Source: Catenovulum agarivorans DS-2 | GTDB lineage: Bacteria > Pseudomonadota > Gammaproteobacteria > Enterobacterales > Alteromonadaceae | Length of the DNA stretch: 64,000 nucleotides | Direction of reading: 5' to 3' | Assembly (NCBI RefSeq): GCF_000568405.1 | Contig: NZ_ARZY01000019.1 | Span: forward strand, 1 to 64,000 | Part shown: piece after piece, positions 63,485-64,000 of the stretch | Layout: each line of letters begins with the position of its first letter | How positions within the stretch are numbered: position 1 is the first letter of the stretch | The notes under the pieces: generated by a model | Told to the model about the DNA's origin: nothing | Database searches by the model: none | Seen by the model: the letters and a program-made list of their open reading frames with translations, nothing else | Translations under genes and position numbers: made by a program

Positions 63485-64000
63485 TTACTTGAACGTCACA
63501 TCGCTTGAGTTGTCGGTTTTAAGCCTGTCGAACATGCCTGTTGACATTGCACTGGATTCACTTATCAACGCGCCATTAAGGTTAAAATTAACAAATCGTA
63601 TATTACGAATACTGCCACTGCCGTTGTCAAAGTCTTCAATCGCATTAAGCAACAAAGTGTCTTGCAATTGTCCGTTCCCGCCAATCACCTGACCATTAAT
63701 TTTTTCATTTTTAATATCGACCAATTCTTGGTATGTGGGCATGTAGTCGACATAGATATTTTCAAATAGCCAATTGTCATACGACTGATTTGGGTAAAAT
63801 TCATTGCGCAGATAAATAACTCGGGAAGTCGGTCCTTCCATCCAAATATTACGTAAGGTAATGTCTGAAATTTTACCACTACGATCGTCACCTGCCGGCC
63901 GTTCAGTTAGGTTAGCTAAACCACGGTTTTTATTCAGCCCAGTCCACTCAGTGTGCAGTACATGAATGTTTTCAATGAGTACATTCTTAACAGTTTTTGG
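63485..64000 (-). CDS. C-terminal part of a GH49-like beta-helix enzyme (cut by the window edge)
   Basis: The frame is open from the window edge to a stop at 63485. It reads VLIENIHVLHTEWTGLNKNR, LANLTERP, then MEGPTSRVIYLRNEFYPNQS. These match the C-terminal half of the enzyme at 30711 almost residue for residue, including the TEWTGLNKNRGLANLTERP and YLRNEFYPNQSY stretches. The catalytic aspartates would lie just beyond the edge. A ten-residue insertion (NEKINGQVIG) separates it from the paralog. The sulfatase gene starts immediately after its stop. Confidence 0.85.
   Translation of the reverse strand, partial: PKTVKNVLIENIHVLHTEWTGLNKNRGLANLTERPAGDDRSGKISDITLRNIWMEGPTSRVIYLRNEFYPNQSYDNWLFENIYVDYMPTYQELVDIKNEKINGQVIGGNGQLQDTLLLNAIEDFDNGSGSIRNIRFVNFNLNGALISESSAMSTGMFDRLKTDNSSDVTFK

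Overview
The window looks like a piece of the chromosome of an AT-rich marine gammaproteobacterium of the Alteromonadales type, an alga-polysaccharide degrader of the Catenovulum/Paraglaciecola kind. This is inferred from the housekeeping genes (trmJ-cysE, the alpha-2-macroglobulin/PBP1C pair, an yiiM-like gene, ybaK), a TonB-dependent carbohydrate receptor, and many type S1 sulfatases beside glycoside hydrolases. No rRNA, tRNA, CRISPR array, insertion sequence or prophage was seen.

Layout. 1-2.2 kb: a GST-like gene that ends early, divergent from a TetR regulator with a duplicated operator-like motif between them, then a CPBP membrane protease. 2.3-9.4 kb: periplasmic alpha-2-macroglobulin plus penicillin-binding protein 1C. 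9.5-11.9 kb: trmJ, cysE and a MOSC protein. 11.9-13.2 kb: a Gfo/Idh/MocA oxidoreductase and a lactonase remnant. 13.3-17.1 kb: a zinc-uptake pair (ZnuD-like receptor and a His-rich beta-propeller lipoprotein resembling AztD) behind two Zur-box-like palindromes. 17.3-24.4 kb: an EEP-family protein and a three-gene RND efflux operon whose promoter overlaps a perfect inverted repeat.

24.5-64 kb is a large, partly eroded polysaccharide-utilisation region. It holds five S1 sulfatases (one frameshifted) and a sixth sulfatase tail. It also holds two GH27-type enzymes (one lipoprotein, one cytoplasmic), a GH106 and a GH78 alpha-L-rhamnosidase, a DUF1593 protein, a DUF1080 protein and a Kelch lipoprotein. 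Transport and sensing are covered by a large TonB receptor, an SSS-family symporter and a NIT-domain chemotaxis receptor. Two beta-helix proteins carry the D-x18-D-D carboxylate pattern of the GH49 fold, and a partial third copy runs off the right edge. The enzyme set suggests a sulfated polysaccharide carrying alpha-galactosyl-like and alpha-L-rhamnosyl residues. No canonical agarase, carrageenase, ulvan lyase or GH105 is present, so the beta-helix proteins are the best backbone-cleaving candidates. Material would enter through the TonB receptor, be desulfated and trimmed in the periplasm, cross the inner membrane by the symporter and be finished by the cytoplasmic GH27 enzyme. No sulfatase-maturing enzyme is in the window.

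Several scars show recent decay: three fused gene remnants at 24.5-25.9 kb, a frameshifted sulfatase with a second sulfatase tail abutting it at 48.6-50.2 kb, and a RecG-like regulator that has lost its N-terminal domain at 57.6-58.7 kb.
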